Under the pieces are notes generated by a model, which did not search any database, was not told where the DNA came from, and worked only from the letters and a program-made list of their open reading frames with translations. Source: Bifidobacterium choloepi (lineage in GTDB: Bacteria; Actinomycetota; Actinomycetes; Actinomycetales; Bifidobacteriaceae). Taken from it: a DNA stretch of 64,000 nucleotides. The stretch is from the NCBI RefSeq assembly GCF_010667615.1, contig NZ_VYSG01000001.1, positions 372,001-436,000 of the forward strand, in the 5' to 3' direction. Of this stretch, positions 52,934-63,331 are shown in pieces. Made by a program: the position numbers and the translations under genes. Position 1 is the stretch's first letter, and each line of letters opens with the position of its first letter.

Positions 52934-53938
52934 ATGGACGCCATCGCCATCGAGGGTCTGACGAAGACCTACCGCGGCATCCCCGCCGTGGACAACCTGA
53001 CCATGCACGTGCCGAGGGGCTCGATCTACGGCTTCATCGGCGAGAACGGCAGCGGCAAGTCGACGACCGAGAAGCTCATATGCGGACTGCTGACGAAGCA
53101 GGGCGGCCGCGTCAGCATCCTCGGCCGCCCCGGTGACGATCCGCTCGTGCGCAGCCGCCTCGGCGTGCTCATCGAGAATCCGGGCTGTTTCCCGGACAGC
53201 ACCGTCTACCGCAACCTGTTCATGCAGGCGCTCAACCTCGGGCTGCCCAACCCCGACAAGGAAATTCGCCGCGTGCTCTCGCTCGTCGGCATGGAAAGCG
53301 CCGCCGGCCAGAAGTTCGGCAAGTGCTCGCTCGGCATGAAGCAGCGCATCGGCGTCGCGCAGGCGCTGATGGGCCATCCCGACGTGCTCGTCCTCGACGA
53401 GCCGATCAACGGCCTCGACGCCGACGGCATCCGCACCATCCGCGAGACGCTGCTGCACCTGGCCCACGACGAGGGCGTGACGGTGCTGATCACGTCGCAC
53501 GTGCTCGGCGAACTGTCGAAGATCGCCACGCATTACGGCATCATCCGCCGCGGCCACATGATCAAGGAAATGACGGCCGCCGAACTCGAGACCGAATGCC
53601 AGTCGTTCGTCTACGTCGCCACCGAGGACGACTGGCGGGCGGCGCAGGTGCTGGCGCGCCGCTGGCGCCGTGTCGAGGTGCTCGACGGTGACGGCCAGCC
53701 GATTCACGTGAAGTCGTCGACCGGCTCGCCGACCGGTGGCCTGCGCGTCTACGACGCCCTCGACAGCGAGGATGTCTCCCGCTACCTGTTCGAGCACGGG
53801 CTGTTCGTCCGGGAAATCCGGATGAATCGCATCGGACTCGAGGAATACTACCTGCAATTGATGGACGAACAACGCCACGGGCCGGGAGCGCGGATGAATC
53901 GTGCCGCGTATTACGGTCCGAACGAAGACGGAAGGTGA
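52934..53938 (+). CDS. ABC transporter ATP-binding protein (BcrA/CcmA type)
   Basis: The 334-residue ATPase has Walker A GFIGENGSGKST, signature KCSLGMKQRIGVAQAL, Walker B VLVLDEPINGLD and H-loop TSHVLGEL. A C-terminal extension of about 110 residues follows. Closest in style are the peptide-antibiotic immunity or export ATPases. The ATG at 52934 has a perfect AAGGAGG eight bases upstream. The permease gene follows within a few bases. Confidence 0.9.
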   Translation: MDAIAIEGLTKTYRGIPAVDNLTMHVPRGSIYGFIGENGSGKSTTEKLICGLLTKQGGRVSILGRPGDDPLVRSRLGVLIENPGCFPDSTVYRNLFMQALNLGLPNPDKEIRRVLSLVGMESAAGQKFGKCSLGMKQRIGVAQALMGHPDVLVLDEPINGLDADGIRTIRETLLHLAHDEGVTVLITSHVLGELSKIATHYGIIRRGHMIKEMTAAELETECQSFVYVATEDDWRAAQVLARRWRRVEVLDGDGQPIHVKSSTGSPTGGLRVYDALDSEDVSRYLFEHGLFVREIRMNRIGLEEYYLQLMDEQRHGPGARMNRAAYYGPNEDGR

Positions 53939-53943
53939 GGACG

Positions 53944-54777
53944 ATGACCAACACGAGGGAAGCAAGGACCGTGCGGCGGACGGCGGTGCCGGTGACCGGC
54001 AGCGTGGCGAGGACGTCGCGCGACCGGCTGATGCCGATGATCCGGATGGACTTTTACCGGCTGTTTCACACGCCGGTGTTTTACGTGATGGTCGCCATCT
54101 CGGCAATCATCCCGGCGCTCGTCGTGACGATGGTGCCGGCGAACGAGGATCCCGCCGTCGCCGCCACGCCGACCTACACGAACGCCTGGCAGGTCGTCGA
54201 GTCGGTGTCCGGCACGGCCGACAACGCCGCGCTGATGGACCTGGCGACGATGTGCAACATCAACATGGTCTACATTTTCGCGGCGCTGCTCGTCTCGATC
54301 TTCATCGCCCACGACTATTCGAGCGGCTTCGTCAAGAGTATCTTCACGACGCACGCGACGAAGACCGACTACGCCGTCTCGAAGACGCTGATCTGCTGGT
54401 TCTCCGGCTGCTGCATGGTGCTCGCATACGTGCTGGCCGCCCTCATTGTCGGAGGCGTCTCCGGACTGTCGCTCTCGCTCGGCGACCTCGGCGCTTCGGT
54501 ATTCGGCGCCCTGTGCTGCGTGCTCGGCAAGATGCTGCTGATGGGATTGTTCACCGGCCTGTACGTCACCGTCGCCGTGTTCTTCCGCAGTCGCCTGTGG
54601 CTGTCGATTCTCGCGGCGTTCTGCCTCGGCATCCTGTTCTATCCGACGGCGATGATGAGCGCCCCGCTCGACGCGACGGCGCTGTCGGTCCTGATGTGCG
54701 CGGTCGGTGGCGCCCTCGGCGCGCTGCTGTTCGTCGCCGTCTCGGGATTCATTCTCCGTCACCGCGACGTGGCGTAA
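53944..54777 (+). CDS. ABC-2 type permease
   Basis: The 277-residue membrane partner of the preceding ATPase has a hydrophilic start and then six membrane segments, such as VFYVMVAISAIIPALVVTMV and LLFVAVSGFILR. The family is that of lantibiotic/bacitracin-type exporters. ATG 53944 follows GGTGAGG. GTG 53935 (overlapping the preceding TGA as GTGA) is an alternative. Together with the TetR regulator it forms a drug- or peptide-responsive module. Confidence 0.85.
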   Translation: MTNTREARTVRRTAVPVTGSVARTSRDRLMPMIRMDFYRLFHTPVFYVMVAISAIIPALVVTMVPANEDPAVAATPTYTNAWQVVESVSGTADNAALMDLATMCNINMVYIFAALLVSIFIAHDYSSGFVKSIFTTHATKTDYAVSKTLICWFSGCCMVLAYVLAALIVGGVSGLSLSLGDLGASVFGALCCVLGKMLLMGLFTGLYVTVAVFFRSRLWLSILAAFCLGILFYPTAMMSAPLDATALSVLMCAVGGALGALLFVAVSGFILRHRDVA

Positions 54778-54787
54778 GGTTGTCTTT

Positions 54788-54840
54788 CCTGTTCATGTGA
54801 CGGGCCCGAGCCAATGGCTCGGGTCCGTCACATGAACAGG
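54788..54840. terminator. 26-bp palindrome between convergent genes
   Basis: The arms at 54788-54813 and 54815-54840 pair with a single G-T wobble (core GGCCCGAGCCA) and a one-base centre. It lies between the ABC permease gene and the leftward DUF3027 gene. Confidence 0.8.
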
Positions 54841-54849
54841 GGCGTCAAT

Positions 54850-56457
54850 TCATTCGCTGACGTCGATCTGCGACTCGAGGGCCGGGTTGCCCTCGTCGTC
54901 GGTCTTCGTCGCCATCGACGTCGACGGGGCGCTGTCGTCCTCGTCGTCGTTTGTCGCGACCATCGTCGCCTCGTCGGCCACTTCCGGCTCCTCCGGCAGT
55001 TCGGTGTCGGCGGCGATCTCGTCGGTTTCGGCCGGTTCGCTTGCTTCGTCGGCCGTCTTGTCTTCTTCGGCGGCAGTCTCCCCGGAATCGGCAGTCTCCC
55101 CGGAATCGACGGCCTCTTCGGGACCGGAGTCTTCTGCAGCATCATCCGTCTTGCCGGTTTCGTCAGCTTCGTCGGCATTGTCGGCTTCCGCAGCCGCGAT
55201 CGGTTCGGCGGATTCAGCCGGTTCTGCCTGGTCGTCCGTCACGACTGACCCTTCCGCGACTTCTTCCTTGGCCTCTTCCCCGGACTCTTCCTTGGCCTCG
55301 GCCGTTTCCGCCGGCTTGGCGACGGCGACTTCCTGCTCGACGTTGCCCTGTCCGTCGACGACGACGTCGGCTTCGGATTCGTTCGTCTCGATGACCGGCT
55401 CGTCGTCGGTGTCCGTCGATTTCGCGTCCTCGACGGTCTCGGTGAGCTGCTCCATCAGCTCGACGTCGCCGCGCTCCTCGCGCCTGTGCTGGGCGATGAC
55501 GTCGATGTGCAGGTCGTCGTAGGCCGGCTTCGTCTGCACCCACAGGTGCGATGGTTCCGGCGGCTCGATCTCGGAATGCTCTCCGCAGCCGTGGTCGACC
55601 GAGACGACGCGGCCGTCGTCGGGGCTCCAGCGGTTGGCGCACACGCCGAACATCGTGCTCAGGTCGCTCTCGAGCGGAATGAAGAAGCCGCACGTCGAGC
55701 ACACGTTGCCGTCGGCAGTCTTCGTCGACAGCGACTTGGGACCGTGCGGACCGTCGTACCAGCGCTTCGCGGTCTCGGCGCGGCCGGCCGGGCTCATGAC
55801 ATGGCGGCGCGACAGGTCGAATCGTTCGACGGCTTCCTCGATGTCGACCGGCGAATCGGCCGACTCGACGACGGTGACCTCGCCGCTTTCCCGCACGGTT
55901 TCGGCAGGTTCGCCGGATGCCTCGGCGGCGGACGAATCGTCCAGCTGCGTCGTCGTGACTTCGGCGCGTTCGTCGACGATGTCGGCGCCGTCGCCGTCCG
56001 GCACGACGCTCAGTTTCTCCTCGATTTCGGTACGCTGTTCGCCGGTGGCGCCGTCGGCGGTCTCGACCTGCGACGATTCCTCCGTCGAGGTCTCCCTGAC
56101 GAAACCGTCCTCGAGGCGCGGGTCGTCCGGCTCCGTGCCGATCGAGTCGGTGACGGACAGGTCGGACGGTTCGAGACGATCCTTCCACGGCACCCAGGCC
56201 GGCGGCTGCAGTGCCTGGTCGGTCGGCACCAGTGTCGACTCGTCAACGGTCCAGCGGTCGGCGTCGACGTCGTGGTACAGCGTGACCGACCACTGCCAGC
56301 CCTCGTAGCCGACGAGATGGGCGGCGAACCGGAAATCGGTGACCGAGTTCTCCATCGGCACGGCGACGACGAGCTCGCCCACTTCCTCGGGAGCCTCGGC
56401 CATGTCGATGGCGACGGCGCGCGCCAGGCCCGCCGGATCCAAATCGCTGTAATCCAT
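54850..56457 (-). CDS. DUF3027 family protein with acidic tail
   Basis: The 535-residue protein is of the actinobacterial DUF3027 type (PF11228), function unknown. The N-terminal half starts MDYSDLDPAGLARAVAIDMA and includes GYEGWQWSVTLYHD. A cysteine-rich block VCSTCGFFIPL...FGVCANRW...HGCGEH looks like a zinc-binding knot. An acidic insert of about 100 residues (Glu/Thr/Ser) splits the domain, and the last 150 residues are low-complexity and strongly acidic. The start lies ten bases after a TATATA element, with no good ribosome site. Confidence 0.82.
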   Translation of the reverse strand: MDYSDLDPAGLARAVAIDMAEAPEEVGELVVAVPMENSVTDFRFAAHLVGYEGWQWSVTLYHDVDADRWTVDESTLVPTDQALQPPAWVPWKDRLEPSDLSVTDSIGTEPDDPRLEDGFVRETSTEESSQVETADGATGEQRTEIEEKLSVVPDGDGADIVDERAEVTTTQLDDSSAAEASGEPAETVRESGEVTVVESADSPVDIEEAVERFDLSRRHVMSPAGRAETAKRWYDGPHGPKSLSTKTADGNVCSTCGFFIPLESDLSTMFGVCANRWSPDDGRVVSVDHGCGEHSEIEPPEPSHLWVQTKPAYDDLHIDVIAQHRREERGDVELMEQLTETVEDAKSTDTDDEPVIETNESEADVVVDGQGNVEQEVAVAKPAETAEAKEESGEEAKEEVAEGSVVTDDQAEPAESAEPIAAAEADNADEADETGKTDDAAEDSGPEEAVDSGETADSGETAAEEDKTADEASEPAETDEIAADTELPEEPEVADEATMVATNDDEDDSAPSTSMATKTDDEGNPALESQIDVSE

Positions 56458-56520
56458 ACACCAGTCCTATATATATGCGGATATTTCCAAACTGTTCGTC
56501 AGTCTACTCACCTTCCTTAA

Positions 56521-56562
56521 CATGTCACAAACCCGAGCCCGGGGGCTCGGGTTTGTGACATG
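56521..56562. terminator. 20-bp palindrome (TGTCACAAACCCGAGC type) after the kinase gene
   Basis: Perfect arms at 56521-56540 and 56543-56562 have a two-base loop. It lies 20 bp past the stop of the histidine kinase and upstream of the DUF3027 gene. The sequence core equals that at 31615. Confidence 0.85.
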
Positions 56563-56581
56563 CGGGAACGCAGACGGCAGG

Positions 56582-58339
56582 CTACAGCTGGTGGGCGTCG
56601 CGCTGCGGAGCGGCGCCGCGGAAGTCCTGCGTCAGCGGCAGGAACATCGTGTAGCTCAGTCCCCCGCCGGGCGTCTCGGTGGCGCAGATGAAGCCGCAGT
56701 GCGACTTGACGACGGCGAGGACGATCGCCATGCCGAGGCCGGTGCCGCCTTTCTGGCGGGCGCGCGACGGGTCGGCCGTGTAGAAGCGCTCGAAGATCTT
56801 CGCGCGCGATTCGTCCGGCACGCCGGGTCCGTGGTCGGCGAAGCGCGCGACGGCGTACTGGACGCCGGCCCTGTCGAGCTTGTAGCGTTCGGCGGCCTGC
56901 ATGATGGACGCGAGCGATTGCTCGTTCGGCTTGAGCTTGCTCATGTCGCGCGGCGTCATGTCGATGCCGACGACGCCGAGCGAGAACTCGACGGGGCTGT
57001 CCGCCGGCGTGTAGCGGTGGATGTTGCCGACGATGTTCGTGACGACCTGGTGGATGCGGGTGCCGTCGGCGACGACGGTGACGTCGGGCAGCGGGCCCGG
57101 CGTCACGCCGAGCTTCGGCTTGCCGTCGGCGTCGTCGAGCGCCAGCGTGCCGGTGCCGATCGCGCGTTCGGGGTCGAGCGCGTGCAGGTCGTCGACGGAA
57201 TCCTGCAGGACAGACGACATGCGGATGGGCTGCGTGGCGTTGACGCCGCGGCCCTCGTCGAGACGCGCGAGCGACAGCAGGTCCTCGACGAGGACCGTCA
57301 TGCGCGACGACGATGCCTCGATGTGCGCGATCGAGTCGTCGGCGCGTTCGAGCGCGTCCGGCAGGTCGCGCTGCATCTTGTACAGCTCGGCGTAGCCGTG
57401 GATGGCGGCCAGCGGCGTGCGCAGTTCGTGCGAGGCGTCGGACACGAACTGTTTCATCTTGTCGGTGACGGCTTCCTGCTCCTTGAAACTCTGCTCGATC
57501 GTCGAGAGCATCGTGTTCAGCGACTTCGACAGCGATCCGACCTCGGTGTTCTCCGGTTCGGTCGGGATGCGCTGGGACAGGTCGCCGGCGGCGATCTTGG
57601 CCGCCGTCTTCTCGATGCGCTTGAGCGGGCTCAGCGTCTTCTCGACGACGATGGCGGACAGCACGCCGCCGAGCAGCACGACGGCGATGCCGACGAGCAC
57701 GCAGAATTTCGTCAGCGTGTTGATCGTGTCGATCTGGTTGGCGAGCGACAGGCCGACGTAGACGATGCCGGTGTCCTCGTAGGTGGTGCCGGTCGTCTTG
57801 CCCCAGCGGAACGCGACGACGCGCCATGGCGCCTCGGCCGTCTCGAGCGTGGAGTGGTCGGGCGTCTTCTGGACGTTCTTGAGCGAGACGACGGCGTCGA
57901 CGGTGAACGGCACGCCGAGTGTCTCGCCGTCGAGGTCGCCGTTGTCCGGCAGGTCCGGAGACGAGATGATGCCGTCCTTGTACACCGGCTGCAGCAGCAC
58001 GGTGGACCGGTCAAGCTCGGCGTTGTACGCCTTGACGTAGTAGTTCGTCATCGAGTTCTGGTTCTCGCTGCCCTGCAGCATGTCGGTGTTGCGGAAGACG
58101 AGGTCGGCCTGCGAGATGAGCTGCGTGTCCGTCTTGTCCATCAGGTAGTTGCTGACGAGCTGGCGGATGGACAGCGAGATGCCCGCCGTGCCGACGGCGA
58201 GCAGCACGATGATGAGCACGACGAGCTTCGTGCTCAGCGAGACGCCGCGGGCCAGCGCACGTCTCGCGGTGCCTTTCGCACCGCGCTTCGTGGCTGGCCT
58301 CGCGGTAGTCTTCGCGCTGTCTTTCGCGCTTGGTTTCAT
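56582..58339 (-). CDS. sensor histidine kinase (HAMP-HisKA-HATPase)
   Basis: The 585-residue kinase has a basic N-terminus, one membrane segment (LVVLIIVLLAVGTAGIS), an exposed sensor domain of about 150 residues, a second segment (FCVLVGIAVVLLGGVL) and a HAMP domain. The HisKA domain has FVSDASHELRTPLAAIHGYA (phospho-His near residue 303). The ATPase domain has FADHGPGVPDES and GTGLGMAIV. The signal is unknown. Its gene follows the regulator gene with an eight-base gap. Confidence 0.95.
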   Translation of the reverse strand: MKPSAKDSAKTTARPATKRGAKGTARRALARGVSLSTKLVVLIIVLLAVGTAGISLSIRQLVSNYLMDKTDTQLISQADLVFRNTDMLQGSENQNSMTNYYVKAYNAELDRSTVLLQPVYKDGIISSPDLPDNGDLDGETLGVPFTVDAVVSLKNVQKTPDHSTLETAEAPWRVVAFRWGKTTGTTYEDTGIVYVGLSLANQIDTINTLTKFCVLVGIAVVLLGGVLSAIVVEKTLSPLKRIEKTAAKIAAGDLSQRIPTEPENTEVGSLSKSLNTMLSTIEQSFKEQEAVTDKMKQFVSDASHELRTPLAAIHGYAELYKMQRDLPDALERADDSIAHIEASSSRMTVLVEDLLSLARLDEGRGVNATQPIRMSSVLQDSVDDLHALDPERAIGTGTLALDDADGKPKLGVTPGPLPDVTVVADGTRIHQVVTNIVGNIHRYTPADSPVEFSLGVVGIDMTPRDMSKLKPNEQSLASIMQAAERYKLDRAGVQYAVARFADHGPGVPDESRAKIFERFYTADPSRARQKGGTGLGMAIVLAVVKSHCGFICATETPGGGLSYTMFLPLTQDFRGAAPQRDAHQL

Positions 58340-58347
58340 GCGTCTGC

Positions 58348-59079
58348 TCAGTTCTTCGGCGCGCGGATCATGTAGCCGATGCCGCGCTTCGTCTCGATGA
58401 GCGGCGCCACCTTGTGCGTGGTGCCGTCCTCGTCGGTGACGGTGATGTCGTCGACCTTCTTGCGCAGGTAGGAAATGTACGATTCGACGATCGCGGCGTC
58501 GCCGCCCCAGTCGTACTGCCAGACGTGGTCGAGGATCTGCGCCTTCGACAGCACGCGGCCTTCGTTGTCCATCAAGTACAGCAGCAGCTTGTATTCGGTC
58601 GGGCTCAGGTCGATCTGCTGGCCGGCGCGGCTCACGTCGTGGGAGTCCTCGTTGATCTCGAGGTCGCCGACGCGGATGATCGGGTTGTCCTCGACCTGTT
58701 CGTGCGTGCGGCGCAGGATGGCGCGGATGCGGGCGACGACTTCCTCGAGGCTGAACGGCTTGGTGACGTAGTCGTCGCCGCCGACGGTCAGGCCCATGAC
58801 CTTGTCCTGCGTGTCGTCGCGGGCGGTGAGGAACAGGACCGGCGCCTCGATGCCTTCCTGGCGGATGCGGCGCGTGACGGTGAACCCGTCGATGTCCGGC
58901 AGCATGACGTCGAGGATGATGAGGTCGGGCTGCGTCTTCTCGATGACCTCGATGGCTTCGGATCCCGAGGCGGCGGTGGCGACCTCGTATCCGGCGAAAT
59001 GCAGCGACGCGACCAGCAGTTCGCGGATGGACGGTTCGTCGTCGACGACGACAAGCTTGGCTTCAGTAGGCTTACTCAT
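58348..59079 (-). CDS. OmpR-type response regulator
   Basis: The 243-residue response regulator has a receiver domain with the acidic pair DDE near residue 13, phospho-Asp57 in IILDVMLPD and Lys in the VTKPFS loop. The C-terminal winged helix carries LSPTEYKLLLYLM and VESYISYLRKKVDD. It is first in the operon with the kinase and shares features with TcrA/PrrA-like regulators. The ATG at 59079 has GAGG eight bases upstream. Confidence 0.96.
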   Translation of the reverse strand: MSKPTEAKLVVVDDEPSIRELLVASLHFAGYEVATAASGSEAIEVIEKTQPDLIILDVMLPDIDGFTVTRRIRQEGIEAPVLFLTARDDTQDKVMGLTVGGDDYVTKPFSLEEVVARIRAILRRTHEQVEDNPIIRVGDLEINEDSHDVSRAGQQIDLSPTEYKLLLYLMDNEGRVLSKAQILDHVWQYDWGGDAAIVESYISYLRKKVDDITVTDEDGTTHKVAPLIETKRGIGYMIRAPKN

Positions 59080-59176
59080 GGTGACAATCCTCGTATTACA
59101 AGCTGAACGGTTCCTGAAAGGACACTGGCCATTGTAATGACGGCACTTGCGTGCCGTTTCCCGCTACCGGCGCATT

Positions 59177-60403
59177 TCAGGACCGCTTGCGCGGCTTGGT
59201 GAGGTCCACCTTGCGCTTGCGGCGGCCGGCCTTCTCCCGCTGTTCGCGCAGCTCGCGTCGCGTCGGCGGTTTCGTTTCGGCGTCCTCGTCGGCTTCCTCG
59301 GCCACTTCCTCGACGTACCGGTCGGCGGCCGGGGTTTCCTTCGCGTCCGGGGCTTCCTTCGCGTCTGGCGTCGTCGGTTCCGCGGCCGTCGGTTCCGCGG
59401 CCGTCGATTCGGCTTCCGGTTCCTCTTCGCTTCCCTTGAGCTTCTTCTTGCGGGCGGCCTTCTCGCGGATCTCGCGCACGTCGGCCGGATCGATCTGCGC
59501 CGTGTGCCACATCTTCGCGGGCTGTGCGGCGGTCTCGCCATCGCCGCGCTCGAAGTCGGCGATCGTCCTCGTGTCTTGGTGGCGGCCGACCTTGCGGCGG
59601 TGCTTCTTCCTCCAGACAATCATGAAGACGATCAGCGCGACGAGGACGACGAGGACGACGGCGAGGACGACGATGCTGACGACCGACGTCGTCTTCGTCG
59701 TGCTCGTCTTCTTCGCCGTCACGATCGCGTTCATCATGTCGATCGCGGCCTGCGCCCAGTTCGGGTCGCTCGAGTCGTCGACGATCGGCTGCAGCGCCGC
59801 GTCGGTGATGTCGTCGACGGTCGACTGTTTCTTGAGCCATGCGTCCGAGTTCGACGAGACGGCGACGACGAGCTGGCCGTCGGCGGACGCGACGGCGAGC
59901 AGCACGGTGTTCGGTTCCGGATTGAGCGAGTTGAGCAGGTCGGACGCCCACGTGGACGGCGACTCGTCGGTATTGAAGGTCGACAGGTACAGCAGGCGGA
60001 CCGTCACGCCGGTCTCGGCCTTCGTCTTCGCGATCGCGTCGGAGACCTTCGACAGGTTCGAGCCGAGCAGGTTCTGCGTGTCGGTGATGTTCGTCGCCGT
60101 CGTGTCGGTCGACGTCGACGCGTCCGTCGAGGCGGACGAATCGTCCGAACTGCCGTCGGTGGCGGTGCTGTCCGCCGACTGGCTCGTCGTGTCCGAGGGG
60201 CTAGGGGACGATTCGTCCGCCAGTGCCGCCGGCGCGACGACGGACGCCAGCACGAACGCCATCGTGGCGAGCGCGGCGACGACGACCGCCGCCAGCGCAC
60301 GCCAGCGGGACGATGCGGCCCGGCGTCGCTCCCCCTGTTGTGGAAGGTGTCCCCATTCGTCCACAACGCTTGCGCCGGCTTCTCTTTCGCTCAACTGTGC
60401 CAT
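59177..60403 (-). CDS. TPM-domain membrane protein
   Basis: The 408-residue protein begins with a signal or anchor segment (ALAAVVVAALATMAFVLASV) and a Ser/Thr-rich stretch. A TPM (PF04536-type) fold follows, with GVTVRLLYLSTFN and NTVLLAVASADGQLVVAVSS. A second membrane segment (TSVVSIVVLAVVLVVLVALIV) leads to a charged cytoplasmic tail of about 150 residues. TPM proteins act in membrane-protein or photosystem repair elsewhere; here the role is unknown. ATG 60403 is preferred over TTG 60412. Confidence 0.85.
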   Translation of the reverse strand: MAQLSEREAGASVVDEWGHLPQQGERRRAASSRWRALAAVVVAALATMAFVLASVVAPAALADESSPSPSDTTSQSADSTATDGSSDDSSASTDASTSTDTTATNITDTQNLLGSNLSKVSDAIAKTKAETGVTVRLLYLSTFNTDESPSTWASDLLNSLNPEPNTVLLAVASADGQLVVAVSSNSDAWLKKQSTVDDITDAALQPIVDDSSDPNWAQAAIDMMNAIVTAKKTSTTKTTSVVSIVVLAVVLVVLVALIVFMIVWRKKHRRKVGRHQDTRTIADFERGDGETAAQPAKMWHTAQIDPADVREIREKAARKKKLKGSEEEPEAESTAAEPTAAEPTTPDAKEAPDAKETPAADRYVEEVAEEADEDAETKPPTRRELREQREKAGRRKRKVDLTKPRKRS

Positions 60404-60506
60404 AGATTCCAAGATAGCGACCGGCTACGCCATTCGCCGGCCGGTTGCCGGAAAGCCAATCGGCAGACCGAAAACAAGAGGGACCAGGGAAAGGACAACA
60501 GCAACC

Positions 60507-60797
60507 ATGGCGCAGTATCAGGTCGATTCGGCGCGCATCCAGACGGCCAGCGCGGCCGTCAGCTCGTCGGTGGCGGCCATCCGAGAGGCCGTCGACGGGA
60601 TGTACGCGAACCTCAACGCCCTCGGCGAGGTGTGGACGGGATCGGCGGCCACGCAGTTCGCGACCGTCGCGGCCCAGTGGCGCAGTGCCCAGCAGCAAAT
60701 GGAGGAATCGCTCGATTCCATCCAGCGCGCGCTGGCGAACGCCTCGGTCGTCTACGACGACGCCGAGACCCAGGCCTCCCGCCTCTTCGCGGGATGA
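60507..60797 (+). CDS. WXG100 family small secreted protein
   Basis: The 96-residue protein has the hallmark helix-turn-helix: the central turn reads GEVWTGSAAT (Trp43-Thr44-Gly45), between two amphipathic helices. WXG100 proteins are exported by the ESX/type VII system or act as helical adaptors. No EccC-type ATPase or other ESX gene is in the window, and Thr replaces the usual variable residue. The C-terminus has YDDAETQASRLFAG, near the YxxxD/E export motif. The ATG at 60507 follows AAAGGA. Confidence 0.87.
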   Translation: MAQYQVDSARIQTASAAVSSSVAAIREAVDGMYANLNALGEVWTGSAATQFATVAAQWRSAQQQMEESLDSIQRALANASVVYDDAETQASRLFAG

Positions 60798-60809
60798 AAA
60801 CATGCAAAA

Positions 60810-60849
60810 ATGTCACGAACCCGGGCTTGCAAGCCCGGGTTCGTGACAT
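60810..60849. terminator. 40-bp palindrome with no loop spacer
   Basis: The arms at 60810-60829 and 60830-60849 are exact complements joined with no spacer (core CGAACCCGGGCTTG). An A run on the left and outer ATGTCAC arms make it a bidirectional terminator between the WXG100 gene and groEL. Confidence 0.85.
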
Positions 60850-60899
60850 GAGTCAGTCAAGTCAGTCAGGTCGGCTGACAGATTGCGTCGGCTAACGGA

Positions 60900-62618
<1,719 letters not shown>

Positions 62619-62626
62619 CTACCGGA

Positions 62627-62653
62627 TTATCACTCTCGGGCTTCGAGTGCTAA
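62627..62653. promoter_or_regulatory. CIRCE operator 1 (distal half of a tandem pair)
   Basis: TTATCACTC, nine bases, then GAGTGCTAA matches the CIRCE consensus TTAGCACTC-N9-GAGTGCTAA with one mismatch. HrcA binds this element and represses chaperonin genes. It lies about 115 bases upstream of the groEL start. Confidence 0.9.
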
Positions 62654-62662
62654 TTCGCGAGA

Positions 62663-62689
62663 TTAGCACTCGAACACCCCGAGTGCCAA
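62663..62689. promoter_or_regulatory. CIRCE operator 2 (tandem with CIRCE 1)
   Basis: TTAGCACTC, nine bases, then GAGTGCCAA matches CIRCE with one mismatch. It follows the first CIRCE after a nine-base spacer equal in length to the CIRCE loops, so the two inner half-sites can also pair in the inverted order. Confidence 0.9.
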
Positions 62690-63029
62690 CTTGCCGACCG
62701 CGCTCAGCGTGCCGCGTTCGCGACTGGCTCAGCGGTCCCGTGCAACCATTTGCGCGCTGCCCGTCGCCTCATCTGCGACGAATCCCGTCATGACACTGAT
62801 AACCATTCGCAGCTTTCGGCACGATTTTTTCATTCTGCAAGATTGTAAATTAACCATCAATTTCCCATAAGCCGTTTTTTATTTTCGACGATTCATGCAG
62901 TTAATTTAAGAATAATTTCAATGCAAACCATATTGACCGGCAAAATCTATCATCCAAAATGCAAAACATGTATTTTGCACGACAGGATTATTTTTTACTG
63001 TTTTTTATGGTTCCGGCCGATGACGCAAC
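62690..63029. other. AT-rich gap between the groEL promoter and csp
   Basis: From about 62800 to 63015 the sequence turns sharply AT-rich compared with the rest of the window. It has TGCAAAA-N6-TTTTGCA at 62960-62979 and two T tracts (62988-63010). I see no coding frame of note. It could hold a small RNA or be foreign DNA. Confidence 0.45.
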
Positions 63030-63061
63030 GGCCCGGAGGCGACACATGCCGCCTCCGGGCC
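63030..63061. terminator. terminator-type hairpin after csp
   Basis: An 11-bp stem (GGCCCGGAGGC at 63030-63040 with 63051-63061) lies 60 bp past the csp stop. No T tract follows on the csp strand, so efficiency is uncertain. Confidence 0.55.
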
Positions 63062-63121
63062 ATCCCGGGTTACTTACCTTCGATCAACTGGACCAGCCGG
63101 CCGCGCAGGCGGCCGTCTCCA

Positions 63122-63331
63122 TCAGGACTCGATCTTGACCACGCGCGTGGCCTGGGCCCCCTTCGGCGTGATCTCGAAATCGTAGTCGACAGGATCGCCC
63201 TCGTTCAGCGTCCTGAACCCTTCCGACTGAATGACCGAGTAGTGGACGAAAACGTCGTCGCCACCGTCGGCGGGATTGATGAATCCATATCCCTTGCCCG
63301 CGCTGAAGAACTTTACCGTGCCCCTTGCCAT
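63122..63331 (-). CDS. cold-shock domain protein
   Basis: The 69-residue single cold-shock domain has RNP1 as KGYGFINP and RNP2 as VFVHYSVI, so it binds single-stranded RNA or DNA and eases mRNA folding. It begins [16 protein letters not shown]. The ATG at 63331 lacks a strong ribosome site. A long AT-rich leader precedes it, as is common for temperature-controlled csp mRNAs. Confidence 0.95.
   Translation of the reverse strand: MARGTVKFFSAGKGYGFINPADGGDDVFVHYSVIQSEGFRTLNEGDPVDYDFEITPKGAQATRVVKIES

Noticed and set aside
62800..63015. Replication origin candidate because of AT richness
   Set aside because: No DnaA box (TTATCCACA) cluster and no dnaA or dnaN gene nearby.
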